Positions 1 to 7,149 of a DNA stretch of 18,794 bases are shown here, one piece after another. The DNA lies in the NCBI GenBank assembly GCA_900555545.1, contig USLQ01000001.1, positions 1 to 18,794 of the forward strand, written 5' to 3'. A model generated the notes under the pieces. That model was not told the DNA's origin and did not search any database. It saw only the letters and a list, made by a program, of their open reading frames with translations. How positions within the stretch are numbered: position 1 is the first letter of the stretch; each line of letters begins with the position of its first letter. This stretch comes from an uncultured Oscillospiraceae bacterium. Lineage in GTDB: Bacteria > Bacillota > Clostridia > Oscillospirales > Acutalibacteraceae. The position numbers and the translations under genes were made by a program.

Positions 1-41
1 TAGTAACAGTGAAGAAAAAATAATCACTTTATTTGACTCCT

Positions 42-73
42 GCGGCGCGTTCCAAAAACGCGCCGCTTTTTTT
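42..73 (+). terminator. Rho-independent terminator of an upstream gene
   Basis: An 8-bp all-GC stem (42-49 with 59-66) with a 9-nt loop is followed by seven T residues (67-73). The T run lies on the + side, so it ends a + strand gene whose coding part is outside the window. The first six bases (TAG TAA) could be tandem stop codons of that gene, but this cannot be shown. Confidence 0.85.
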
Positions 74-108
74 GTCAATCTTGCCCCAATAAAGCTCGCT
101 ATAAAAAA

Positions 109-137
109 TTGAATCCGTATAATTCCTGTGATAAAAT
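109..137 (+). promoter_or_regulatory. Sigma-A type promoter of the GH2 gene
   Basis: A -35 of TTGAAT (109-114) is followed after 17 bp by a -10 of TAAAAT (132-137), preceded by TGTGA as in an extended -10. A perfect TATAAT also lies at 118-123 but has no good -35. The start codon is about 30 bp downstream of the -10. The string TGTGATAAAAT recurs in the promoter of the phosphoesterase gene (4614-4642). Confidence 0.6.
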
Positions 138-166
138 AGAAAAAAACAGATCAGGAGGGGATCATT

Positions 167-1954
167 ATGAGTCTATCTCGCGAAAAGCCCTTATATACTA
201 CGTTCGGCGAAGAGTTCGATCGAGCCAAGCCATGGGACGTCTATCCGCGCCCGCAGCTGCGGCGGGAATCTTTTTTGAATCTAAATGGACTATGGGATTA
301 CGCGATTTGCAGGAATCCCTCCTTTCCAACATCCTATGACGGGAAAATTTTAGTCCCATTTTCTCCCGAGGCACCGTTGTCCGGGGTAAACCGGCAGTTA
401 CAACCAAAGGAATATCTCTTTTACCGGACCCTCTTCTCCCTGCCGGAGCACTTCAATCGGGGCAGGATCCTGCTCCACTTTGGCGCGGTGGACCAGACCT
501 GCACGGTCTATCTGAACGGGGAAAAGGTTGGGGAACATCAAGGCGGATTTCTGCCCTTTACACTGGATATCACGGAACAGATCCATCTCAATACCGAAAA
601 CTGCCTGGCGCTCCGGGTACGGGATGTGACCGACACCTCCTGCTACAGCCACGGTAAGCAACGCCTACGGCATGGCGATATCTGGTACACGGCACAATCC
701 GGTATTTGGCAGACCGTCTGGCTCGAGAGCGTACCCGAAATTTACATTGCGGGCCTGCGTATCACTCCAGATTACGACCACGCCTGCGTACGTGTCTCCG
801 TTACGCAGGTAGGCAATTGCCTCCCCTGCAACTTTACTGTCCGTGCGGGCAATGAAGAGCTCCTGCATCAGGAGGGGATGGCGGAGAAAACGGTGCTGGA
901 ACTGCCGGATTTTCATCCCTGGAGCCCTGAGGATCCTTTCCTCTATGATCTGGAGGTCACCTGTGGAGAGGATCGTATCACCTCCTACTTTGGTATGCGG
1001 AAGGTTTCCGCCGGCATTGACGCCAATGGCCACCGGCGCATTTTTCTCAACAACCGCCCCTATTTTAACAGCGGGCTGCTGGATCAGGGGTACTGGCCGG
1101 ACGGCCTGCTGACACCTCCCGGCGAGGCAGCCATCCGGTACGACCTGGAGCAGGTCAAATCACTCGGGTTTAATATGCTGCGCAAGCACATCAAGATTGA
1201 ACCGGACTGGTGGTACTACGCCTGTGACCGGCTAGGGATCCTGGTCTGGCAGGATTTTGTAAACGGCGGCGGCCAGGCCAGTTTCCTGGTGCGCAGCCGG
1301 ATAGTACGTCTCAAGCAAAACGCCAGTGACCGTGCGGAGCACTACCATGCGATGGGACGGCAGGACCCTGCCGGGCGCGAAATGTACTGGCAGGAGGCGC
1401 ACGGTACGGTGGAGCAGTTGTATAACCACCCGTGCATTGTCGTTTGGGTTCCCTTTAATGAGGGATGGGGGCAGTTTGACAGCACCGCCGTCTATGAAAA
1501 GGTTAAGCAATGGGATCCAACCCGTCTGGTCGATCACGCCAGCGGATGGTATGACCAGGGATCCGGTGATTTCAACAGCCGCCACGACTACTCCGCCGCA
1601 CCGGCCATCCAATCGGACAATCGTATCAAAGCACTGACAGAATTTGGCGGGCTGGCTCTGGCCGAGCCGGAGCACACCTTTCAAACCAGGCAAAAGATGT
1701 TCGGTTATCAGTACTTTAAAACGCGCGAGGCGCAGGAGGATGCCCTCCAAAAGCTATACGAGCAGCACATCCTGGCGGAGATTCCCAATGGATTAAGCGC
1801 CTGCGTTTACACCCAGTTGACCGATGTGGAAAGCGAACTGAATGGCCTGATGACATATGACCGTAAGGTGTTAAAATTCGGCGCGGAGAAAATCCGCTCG
1901 ATCAATCAGCGGCTCTTACAGACAGAAATCCCCTGCCCCACTCCTGAGAGGTGA
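167..1954 (+). CDS. Glycoside hydrolase family 2 (beta-galactosidase/beta-glucuronidase-like)
   Basis: This 595-residue protein has the GH2 layout: a jelly-roll sugar-binding domain (about 20-185), an Ig-like beta-sandwich (about 190-280) and a TIM barrel (about 285-590). The barrel carries the family signatures. N431-E432, in VWVPFNEGWGQF, is the expected acid/base, and E492, in TEFGG, the expected nucleophile. MLRKHIKIEPDWWYYACDRL (337-356) is the typical barrel segment. There is no signal peptide or membrane segment, so it should act in the cytoplasm on imported oligosaccharides. The start is set by an AGGAGGGG site (153-160) 6 nt before ATG. It is shorter than LacZ and lacks the small-chain domain, so the substrate (beta-galactoside, glucuronide or mannoside) cannot be read from sequence. 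It stands alone, with its own promoter and terminator. Confidence 0.9.
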   Translation: MSLSREKPLYTTFGEEFDRAKPWDVYPRPQLRRESFLNLNGLWDYAICRNPSFPTSYDGKILVPFSPEAPLSGVNRQLQPKEYLFYRTLFSLPEHFNRGRILLHFGAVDQTCTVYLNGEKVGEHQGGFLPFTLDITEQIHLNTENCLALRVRDVTDTSCYSHGKQRLRHGDIWYTAQSGIWQTVWLESVPEIYIAGLRITPDYDHACVRVSVTQVGNCLPCNFTVRAGNEELLHQEGMAEKTVLELPDFHPWSPEDPFLYDLEVTCGEDRITSYFGMRKVSAGIDANGHRRIFLNNRPYFNSGLLDQGYWPDGLLTPPGEAAIRYDLEQVKSLGFNMLRKHIKIEPDWWYYACDRLGILVWQDFVNGGGQASFLVRSRIVRLKQNASDRAEHYHAMGRQDPAGREMYWQEAHGTVEQLYNHPCIVVWVPFNEGWGQFDSTAVYEKVKQWDPTRLVDHASGWYDQGSGDFNSRHDYSAAPAIQSDNRIKALTEFGGLALAEPEHTFQTRQKMFGYQYFKTREAQEDALQKLYEQHILAEIPNGLSACVYTQLTDVESELNGLMTYDRKVLKFGAEKIRSINQRLLQTEIPCPTPER

Positions 1955-1976
1955 TTTAACTGGGAATATACAGACA

Positions 1977-2014
1977 AAACGGTATTGCGGTCTATCCCGC
2001 AATACCGTTTTTTT
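1977..2014. terminator. Bidirectional terminator between convergent genes
   Basis: A perfect 14-bp stem (1977-1990 with 1997-2010) has a 6-nt loop and a T run (2008-2014) on the + side. On the minus side the stem is followed by TTTTGTCT. It lies between the GH2 stop (1954) and the stop of the converging GH18 gene (2034), so it can serve both. Confidence 0.9.
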
Positions 2015-2033
2015 CTATTCAGATTATAGAAGT

Positions 2034-3479
2034 TTAGCCGCGTGCCTCAACTGCCGTATGCACTGCCCGCAGCAGGGAGAGATCATCCGTATAGGGCAGG
2101 TCACAGTTGTAGTGCCACATCATGATACCACCCATCCCTGCATCCATGGCATAGGAGGTTTTATCATAGATCATCTGCCAGCCATTGTACCACCGAGTCT
2201 CACATGGATCATTTGGATCGCTCGCCTCTCCAGTGGCTTTGTTCCCATACTTGCCAAGCTTCTCTGCCTCCGAGGACCAGTTGTACCAATAACCGCCACT
2301 GTCGGCCGGACGCGCATAGAAGGGCAGGCCGAGATCCAGCTTCGATTTATCAATCCCCTTTTTCTCAAAGCTCTCCAGGGAATTGACCGTACAACTGTAA
2401 AAGGGGGAATGGTTTCCGTCCGCATCGAACAGATCATAGGACATGATCTCAAAACGGTCTACTGCCGCAATGGCCGCCTCATTCAGCCCGATACTCCAGT
2501 CGGCCAGGGCAACGCCCAGCAGGCGATCCTCCAACCGGTTATTGAGTGCAATCAGGAATGCGCTGTACATGTCCCAATGCTCCTCCTTGAGCGGATACTC
2601 GTAGTCGAAGTACACACCGTCAAAGCCATAGGTATCTATAATCTCCATAATACCGTCGATGAGCTTCTCCTGATTATCCTTCATGGCGCTCATGTGGAGG
2701 TCGCCCTTTTCATACATTTGCTCGTTCCAGTCATCCGTCTGCGTTTTAGGATCCGGCCCCAGGAAATTGCAGTAAATTTTAACATCCCGGTCCCCAATCG
2801 CCTCGCGGACATTTTTCAGCGCCGTCTCAAATCCAGTCTTGCCATCAACCGTCCCTTCAGATGTCTCGATATCATTAAAGAAAACATTGCCGTTCTCATC
2901 AAACGACGTCAGGCCAAAGAAAATTACATCCGTAATCGCGTCAAAGCTCTCCGCCGTCAGGTTCGCCTTGTCGTACACATTACTGGCCACGATGTAGGAA
3001 GTTACACGAAAATCCTGTGCATCGGAGCTCGCTACATTGTAGGCGCAAACCTCGTTGATTTTAAACGTCTCACCGTCACGCACATCTGTCACGGTGATGC
3101 GCAATGCGTCTACTGTCACAGTATCAAAGGCACAGTAGCGATACGCACCGACCTTATCCTGCTGATAAATGGTCTGGAAAGTGCCATCCCGCTCCGCCTC
3201 AATTGTAAAGCCCAGAATATTGCCCTCATCCTTTTTTGTTTTTTCCCGCAGGGTGACGGTATTAACTGCCGTAGGCTGCTCAAACTGGATGGTATAATAC
3301 GTCCCCTCGCCGCCACCAAACGCACCCTTCGTACTGTTTGTCTCAACCTGTGCCCCTTCGGCCAGATTTGTCTCCGTGACGATCTTTGTCTCGTCAGGAC
3401 CACCACCGCACGCGGACAGCGCGCCCAAAGCCAAAACTGACGCTGTCAATATGGCGACCAACTTCCCTGTTCCTCTCAT
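2034..3479 (-). CDS. Secreted discoidin-GH18 lipoprotein (chitinase/endo-N-acetylglucosaminidase-like)
   Basis: This 481-residue protein starts with a lipoprotein signal peptide ending in LSAC (C24). A discoidin (F5/8 type C, CBM32-like) beta-sandwich follows (about 35-149), then a GH18 barrel (about 157-481). Barrel signs are TSYIVAS at the first strand, the catalytic strand DGVYFDYE (287-294, E294 the predicted acid), MSYD (346-349) and a terminal MMWHYNCD with W455. In the usual DGxDxDxE motif the second Asp is Tyr here, while the Asp next to the Glu and the Glu are kept. I chose the ATG at 3479 because AAGGAG (3488-3493) lies 8 nt upstream and it begins a good signal peptide. An in-frame ATG at 3572 would add 31 charged residues and spoil it. 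It lies 52 bp downstream of the phosphoesterase reading frame and is probably co-transcribed. Expected role: hydrolysis of GlcNAc-containing glycans at the cell surface. Confidence 0.88.
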   Translation of the reverse strand: MRGTGKLVAILTASVLALGALSACGGGPDETKIVTETNLAEGAQVETNSTKGAFGGGEGTYYTIQFEQPTAVNTVTLREKTKKDEGNILGFTIEAERDGTFQTIYQQDKVGAYRYCAFDTVTVDALRITVTDVRDGETFKINEVCAYNVASSDAQDFRVTSYIVASNVYDKANLTAESFDAITDVIFFGLTSFDENGNVFFNDIETSEGTVDGKTGFETALKNVREAIGDRDVKIYCNFLGPDPKTQTDDWNEQMYEKGDLHMSAMKDNQEKLIDGIMEIIDTYGFDGVYFDYEYPLKEEHWDMYSAFLIALNNRLEDRLLGVALADWSIGLNEAAIAAVDRFEIMSYDLFDADGNHSPFYSCTVNSLESFEKKGIDKSKLDLGLPFYARPADSGGYWYNWSSEAEKLGKYGNKATGEASDPNDPCETRWYNGWQMIYDKTSYAMDAGMGGIMMWHYNCDLPYTDDLSLLRAVHTAVEARG

Positions 3480-3531
3480 ATTCGCTGCTCCTTCCCTTTG
3501 CATCAGATTGCCTGTAGCCCCACCGTCCGCC

Positions 3532-3655
3532 TTACTGCGCCGTTGCCGTTGTGGCCTCAATCTCGTACCCATTATAGCCGCCAGCGCTCATATACTCCTT
3601 GCCGATCGGTTTGTTGCAGGCGACCCATGTATTGCGTTCCTCAAGCGTCTGGTAC
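3532..3655 (-). pseudogene. Displaced C-terminal part of the phosphoesterase (other frame)
   Basis: After GGIGT the main frame turns into an Arg-rich tail and stops at 3588. Another frame of the same strand, from about 3650 to a TAA at 3532, reads QTLEERNTWVACNKPIG and then about 20 more sensible residues. It matches what follows TDHGG in alkaline-phosphatase-superfamily phosphodiesterases. The shift is net -1 near 3649-3655. One lost base in a C run (ACCCAG to ACCAG) would suffice. A longer deletion of about 13 bp that also removed an HGG-type motif would fit the family better. It may be a real mutation or a sequence error. Confidence 0.7.
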
Positions 3656-4580
3656 CGATCCCGCCATGGTCGGTCACAATGACAATCAGCCAATCCTCCT
3701 GCGCATAGGTTGGGCGGCTCTCGATGGCGTTGAGAATGTCAAGCGCCATCTGTTCTTCGGAGAGGAAGCCCTCAATATAATCCGGATTGTCATTGCCAAA
3801 GCCCGTATCGTGCCCGGCGTGATCCGTTCCCTCCAGCGTACCAAAAATAATATCCTTCTCATTCTCACTGCCCGCGGTCACACAGTCGATCAGATAGTCG
3901 CGCAGGGCTGCGTCATCCTTGACATACTGGAAGGTCATCGGAATCTCCGGATGGTCTTTCAGATACTGGATCTCATCCACGTAGTTTTCCGTAAAGTGGG
4001 GCTGCCAGGACGCGGCAAAGGTGGAACGCATCCCGAGTTCCTCCGCCGCTCGGAGCATGAAAGTCTTATAGTTGATATTCTTGGGCATACCGTTATCCGT
4101 AATGCCGTTGAGCTGCCCCCACACACGGGTAGTCAGAGCGCTCCACCCCGGGGCTGTGCTTGTGTGCTGCTCCGTGGCCGTTCCTTTGATACCGCCTGCA
4201 TAGGCATGATAAATATGGCCGCCCTCATCCAGGAGCTTATTCAGCGCACTGTTTGGATTCTTTTCCGTAACGCCGCCCTCTGCCCCACTGACGATTGAAT
4301 TGATCAACGCGTCGGAGCGGCAGCCGTCGTAACCGATAAAGGCGACCTTTTTGGCCTTACCATTTTCAGCTGGAGCCGACAGGAAATCCCATACCATTTG
4401 GCCGACGTTCGGCTGAGGGATCGCCTCCGAACCCTCATTATCCCAAAAAGTATAGGCGTTGATCTTGTCAAAATATTCCTCGTCCCCCTCGGGTGCGGAA
4501 TTGCACGCGGCAAAAGACGCTGCCATCACGGCAATAGCGCATCCGGCCGCACAGACTTTAACAACACGGTTTCGATTCAT
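3588..4580 (-). CDS. Alkaline phosphatase superfamily lipoprotein (type I phosphodiesterase-like), frameshifted 3' end
   Basis: A lipoprotein signal peptide (FAAC, C26) is followed by an alkaline-phosphatase-fold core. FIGYDGCRSDAL (81-92) supplies a metal-binding Asp (D85). STAPGW (141-146) holds the likely Thr/Ser nucleophile. TDHAGHD (252-258) gives D253 and H257, and TDHGG (303-307) gives D304 and H305. These fit the two-metal phosphatase/phosphodiesterase superfamily, acting outside the membrane. The last 20 residues of the 330 are Arg-rich and wrong for the family; the proper continuation is in another frame down to 3532. AAGGAAG precedes the start by 6 nt. It is the promoter-proximal gene of a probable two-gene operon with the discoidin-GH18 lipoprotein. 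The substrate is unknown; candidates are phosphodiester-linked glycans, nucleotides or phospholipid head groups. Because of the frameshift it may be inactive. Confidence 0.82.
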   Translation of the reverse strand: MNRNRVVKVCAAGCAIAVMAASFAACNSAPEGDEEYFDKINAYTFWDNEGSEAIPQPNVGQMVWDFLSAPAENGKAKKVAFIGYDGCRSDALINSIVSGAEGGVTEKNPNSALNKLLDEGGHIYHAYAGGIKGTATEQHTSTAPGWSALTTRVWGQLNGITDNGMPKNINYKTFMLRAAEELGMRSTFAASWQPHFTENYVDEIQYLKDHPEIPMTFQYVKDDAALRDYLIDCVTAGSENEKDIIFGTLEGTDHAGHDTGFGNDNPDYIEGFLSEEQMALDILNAIESRPTYAQEDWLIVIVTDHGGIGTRRLRNAIHGSPATNRSARSI

Positions 4581-4613
4581 GATTTTCTTCCTTTCCCAGA
4601 TATTGGCACCCTC

Positions 4614-4642
4614 ATTTTATCACAGAATATTATTGTTTTCAA
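4614..4642 (-). promoter_or_regulatory. Promoter of the phosphoesterase-GH18 operon
   Basis: On the minus strand TTGAAA (4637-4642) is followed by exactly 17 bp and TAAAAT (4614-4619), with TGTGA before the -10. The start codon at 4580 is 33 bp further on. Confidence 0.75.
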
Positions 4643-4773
4643 TCAGATTTTGTTTCAAAACTCACAATCAACTCCACTATTTTCTAAAAACAGTCATGGT
4701 CCGCTCCAGATGATGTTTAAACAGGACCGCCGGTGGGGAATACTGATAGAAAATCATTACAGGCGGTGGAACT

Positions 4774-7065
4774 ATGTTTCGATATTATATGAGCAGGCGC
4801 AGTGATCAGACGTATGATCTATGTATTATCCTTGATCCGGGCGATGTAGAATTTGCCCTGGACTTTTTTTCCAAGAACAGCGATCCTGGCAGGCATCGGG
4901 ACTTTCTCTCCTTTCTCCGGGAGCAGGGCAAGAAAAACCGCATCCGTGTTGTCAAAGTGTTCCTGTCCGGTGTACTGATCGCCTCCATCCCCTTTGGCAT
5001 GTTCACGCAGGTATATGCCCAGGCCCACCCCGTATCCTCAACTCAAATGCAAAGTACCGGCGTTTTGGCCTCCGTGTTGTCAACAAGCAAATTCAATATG
5101 ACCTACCTGTACGGCGGTACGGTAGAACAGCAAATTGCCAAGGTACAGGCCGCCGGCTCTTTCCAGACGGTCTCCCCCAGCTACTTCGATATTGATTCCA
5201 GCGGAAAGCTAATACTCAACAACGTCAGTACAAAACTGGTCAACGCCATGCACGAAATGGGGATTAAAGTTGTTCCCATGCTGAGCAACCACTGGGATCG
5301 CAAAGGCGGCCAGCTTGCCCTGCGCGACCCGGCTGCTCTGGCCAGACAAATCGCTCAATATGTGGCACAGTATAACCTGGATGGGGTCAATGTGGACATT
5401 GAAAACGTGACGGCCAGCGAACGTGACGCCTACACCCTGCTGGTTAAAACGCTGCGTGAATTGATCCCCTCCGAAAAGGAGGTCTCTGTGGCCGTGGCCG
5501 CTAACCCCAACGGGTGGACTACGGGCTGGCACGGCTCGTATGACTACGCCGCGCTGGCACAATATGCGGACTATCTGATGATTATGGCGTACGATGAAAG
5601 TTGGCAGGGCAGTGACGCAGGGCCGGTCGCAAGCCTCTCCTTTGCCGAACGGTCCGTCCGCTATGCGCTCCAGCACGCCCCGGCCGATAAGATCGTGCTG
5701 GGAGTGCCATTCTATGGGCGGCTATGGAGCGCGGACGGCGCCTTCAACGGCCATGGAATTGGCCTAAACGTACTGGCCAACATGCTCCGGGACTACCGGG
5801 CGGAGATCACATTCTCCGAGCAGCACCAGTCCCCAGTTGCCACCTTTACCGTGCGCAGCGGAGATGCCAGCTATACTGTGGGCGGCAAAAAATTGACTCC
5901 TGGCACCTATACCGTCTGGTTTGAAAACGAGCAGTCCCTTGCGGCCAAGGCGGATCTGATTCACCGATACGATCTGAAAGGGCTGGGTTCCTGGGCGCTG
6001 AATCAGGCCACAGATGATATTTTATCCGCCATGGGCGGATGGCTGGCCGCGCCAGAGGAGGGTGAGCTCCGCTATGGGACTGTCACCGCCACCTCGCTGC
6101 GGGTACGCCGGGGTCCCTCCCTGCAAAGCGATACCATCGCCTTTTACCAGATGGGCGACCGGGTGACGATTACCGGTGAAACCGAGGGATGGTACCGTAT
6201 CCGAATGGCAGACGGCACGTATGGGTACGTCAGCAGTGATTATGTCCAACTGGAACTCGAAGAGGAAGAACCACCTGTGGAGACGCCTGCTTACTCGACC
6301 GGTGACCGCGTTCGGGTACGAGCCACGCCATCGACAAGCGGAGATATCATGACCCACCTGATGTTTGGGGAACTGGTGACCGTCACCGGAGAGATTGAAG
6401 GAGAATGGTATCCGGTTCGTACCGCGGACGGTATTACCGGCTATGTCCATGGGGATTATATCGCCTTCTCCGCCCCCGTACGGGAACAGACCGCCTACTC
6501 ATCGGGGAGCCGCGTTCGCGTAAGAGAGCAGGCGTCCACTAATTCTTCCATTCTGGCACACCTCGCCTTTGGTGAATCCTTTACCGCTCTGGGGGAACGG
6601 CAGGGGGCCGATGGGACGCAGGGGTACGTCCATGCGGACTACGTGTCCTTTGAGAAGCCGGTACTGGAGCGGACGGGATATATTACCGGCAACAGCGTGC
6701 GTGTCCGGTCTGCCGCATCCACCTCGGCCGCCATCCTGACCCTGACCAACCGCGGGGATAGTGTAACAGTCATTGGCGAACTTCAGGGTGGATGGTACGC
6801 CGTACGCCTGCCGGACGGGCGATCCGGATTTGTGTTTGGCGACTATATCAGCTTTACAAAGCCAGCCGCCAACCGGACCGGGTATTCCGCCGGCAGCAAT
6901 GTGCGGGTACGCAAAAGTGCATCTACCTCCAGCGCTATCCTAACGCTTGTGCAGCGTGGGGATTCCTTTACGGTGACGGACGAGACAGCTACCGGATGGT
7001 ACCACGTACAGCTGAAAGATGGGACCCGTGGCTATATTCATGGCTCTCTGGTCGAATTCCGATAA
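4774..7065 (+). CDS. Membrane-anchored GH18 hydrolase (SleL/YaaH type) with five SH3b repeats
   Basis: This 763-residue protein has a charged N-terminal segment (1-57), one hydrophobic segment (about 59-83, ending YAQA), a GH18 domain (about 100-420) and five SH3b repeats (about 434-493, 506-566, 575-627, 637-695, 706-763). The catalytic strand is DGVNVDIE (203-210) with E210 the predicted acid. Asn at the second Asp position is usual in the SleL/YaaH cortex-fragment N-acetylglucosaminidase group. MAYDE (271-275) and VPFYGRLW (311-318) are further GH18 signs. YaaH/SleL proteins carry LysM; SH3b takes that wall-binding role here. Repeat 3 is shorter because the GWYxVR strand is missing. The hydrophobic segment may be an uncleaved anchor or a late signal peptide, with the first 57 residues inside the cell. 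AGGCGGTGG (4761-4769) lies 4 nt before ATG. I found no convincing sigma-A promoter, which leaves room for a sporulation sigma factor. Likely role: cleavage of peptidoglycan or cortex glycan strands. Confidence 0.9.
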   Translation: MFRYYMSRRSDQTYDLCIILDPGDVEFALDFFSKNSDPGRHRDFLSFLREQGKKNRIRVVKVFLSGVLIASIPFGMFTQVYAQAHPVSSTQMQSTGVLASVLSTSKFNMTYLYGGTVEQQIAKVQAAGSFQTVSPSYFDIDSSGKLILNNVSTKLVNAMHEMGIKVVPMLSNHWDRKGGQLALRDPAALARQIAQYVAQYNLDGVNVDIENVTASERDAYTLLVKTLRELIPSEKEVSVAVAANPNGWTTGWHGSYDYAALAQYADYLMIMAYDESWQGSDAGPVASLSFAERSVRYALQHAPADKIVLGVPFYGRLWSADGAFNGHGIGLNVLANMLRDYRAEITFSEQHQSPVATFTVRSGDASYTVGGKKLTPGTYTVWFENEQSLAAKADLIHRYDLKGLGSWALNQATDDILSAMGGWLAAPEEGELRYGTVTATSLRVRRGPSLQSDTIAFYQMGDRVTITGETEGWYRIRMADGTYGYVSSDYVQLELEEEEPPVETPAYSTGDRVRVRATPSTSGDIMTHLMFGELVTVTGEIEGEWYPVRTADGITGYVHGDYIAFSAPVREQTAYSSGSRVRVREQASTNSSILAHLAFGESFTALGERQGADGTQGYVHADYVSFEKPVLERTGYITGNSVRVRSAASTSAAILTLTNRGDSVTVIGELQGGWYAVRLPDGRSGFVFGDYISFTKPAANRTGYSAGSNVRVRKSASTSSAILTLVQRGDSFTVTDETATGWYHVQLKDGTRGYIHGSLVEFR

Positions 7066-7080
7066 ATATACAAAAGCACG

Positions 7081-7109
7081 CCCCGCCGAAGCTTAAGGCT
7101 TCGGCGGGG
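7081..7109. terminator. Strong hairpin between convergent genes
   Basis: A perfect 12-bp GC-rich stem (7081-7092 with 7098-7109) has a 5-nt loop. Neither side has a classic T run. The minus side has CGTGCTTTTG, the + side GTTGATTT. It lies between the stops at 7065 and 7150 and probably ends transcripts from both genes. Confidence 0.7.
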
Positions 7110-7149
7110 GGTTGATTTCACCTGCAAAATTTTTAATTACACCACATTT

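Noticed and set aside
2058..3440. 460-codon open frame on the + strand opposite the discoidin-GH18 gene
   Set aside because: It mirrors a gene with a clear lipobox and GH18 motifs. The product shows no domain, and there is no ribosome binding site. Low use of codons that read as stops on the other strand explains it.
3480..3572. Upstream in-frame ATG at 3572 as start of the discoidin-GH18 gene
   Set aside because: It overlaps the displaced tail of the upstream gene and puts 31 Arg-rich residues before the lipoprotein signal. The ATG at 3479 has a good ribosome binding site.
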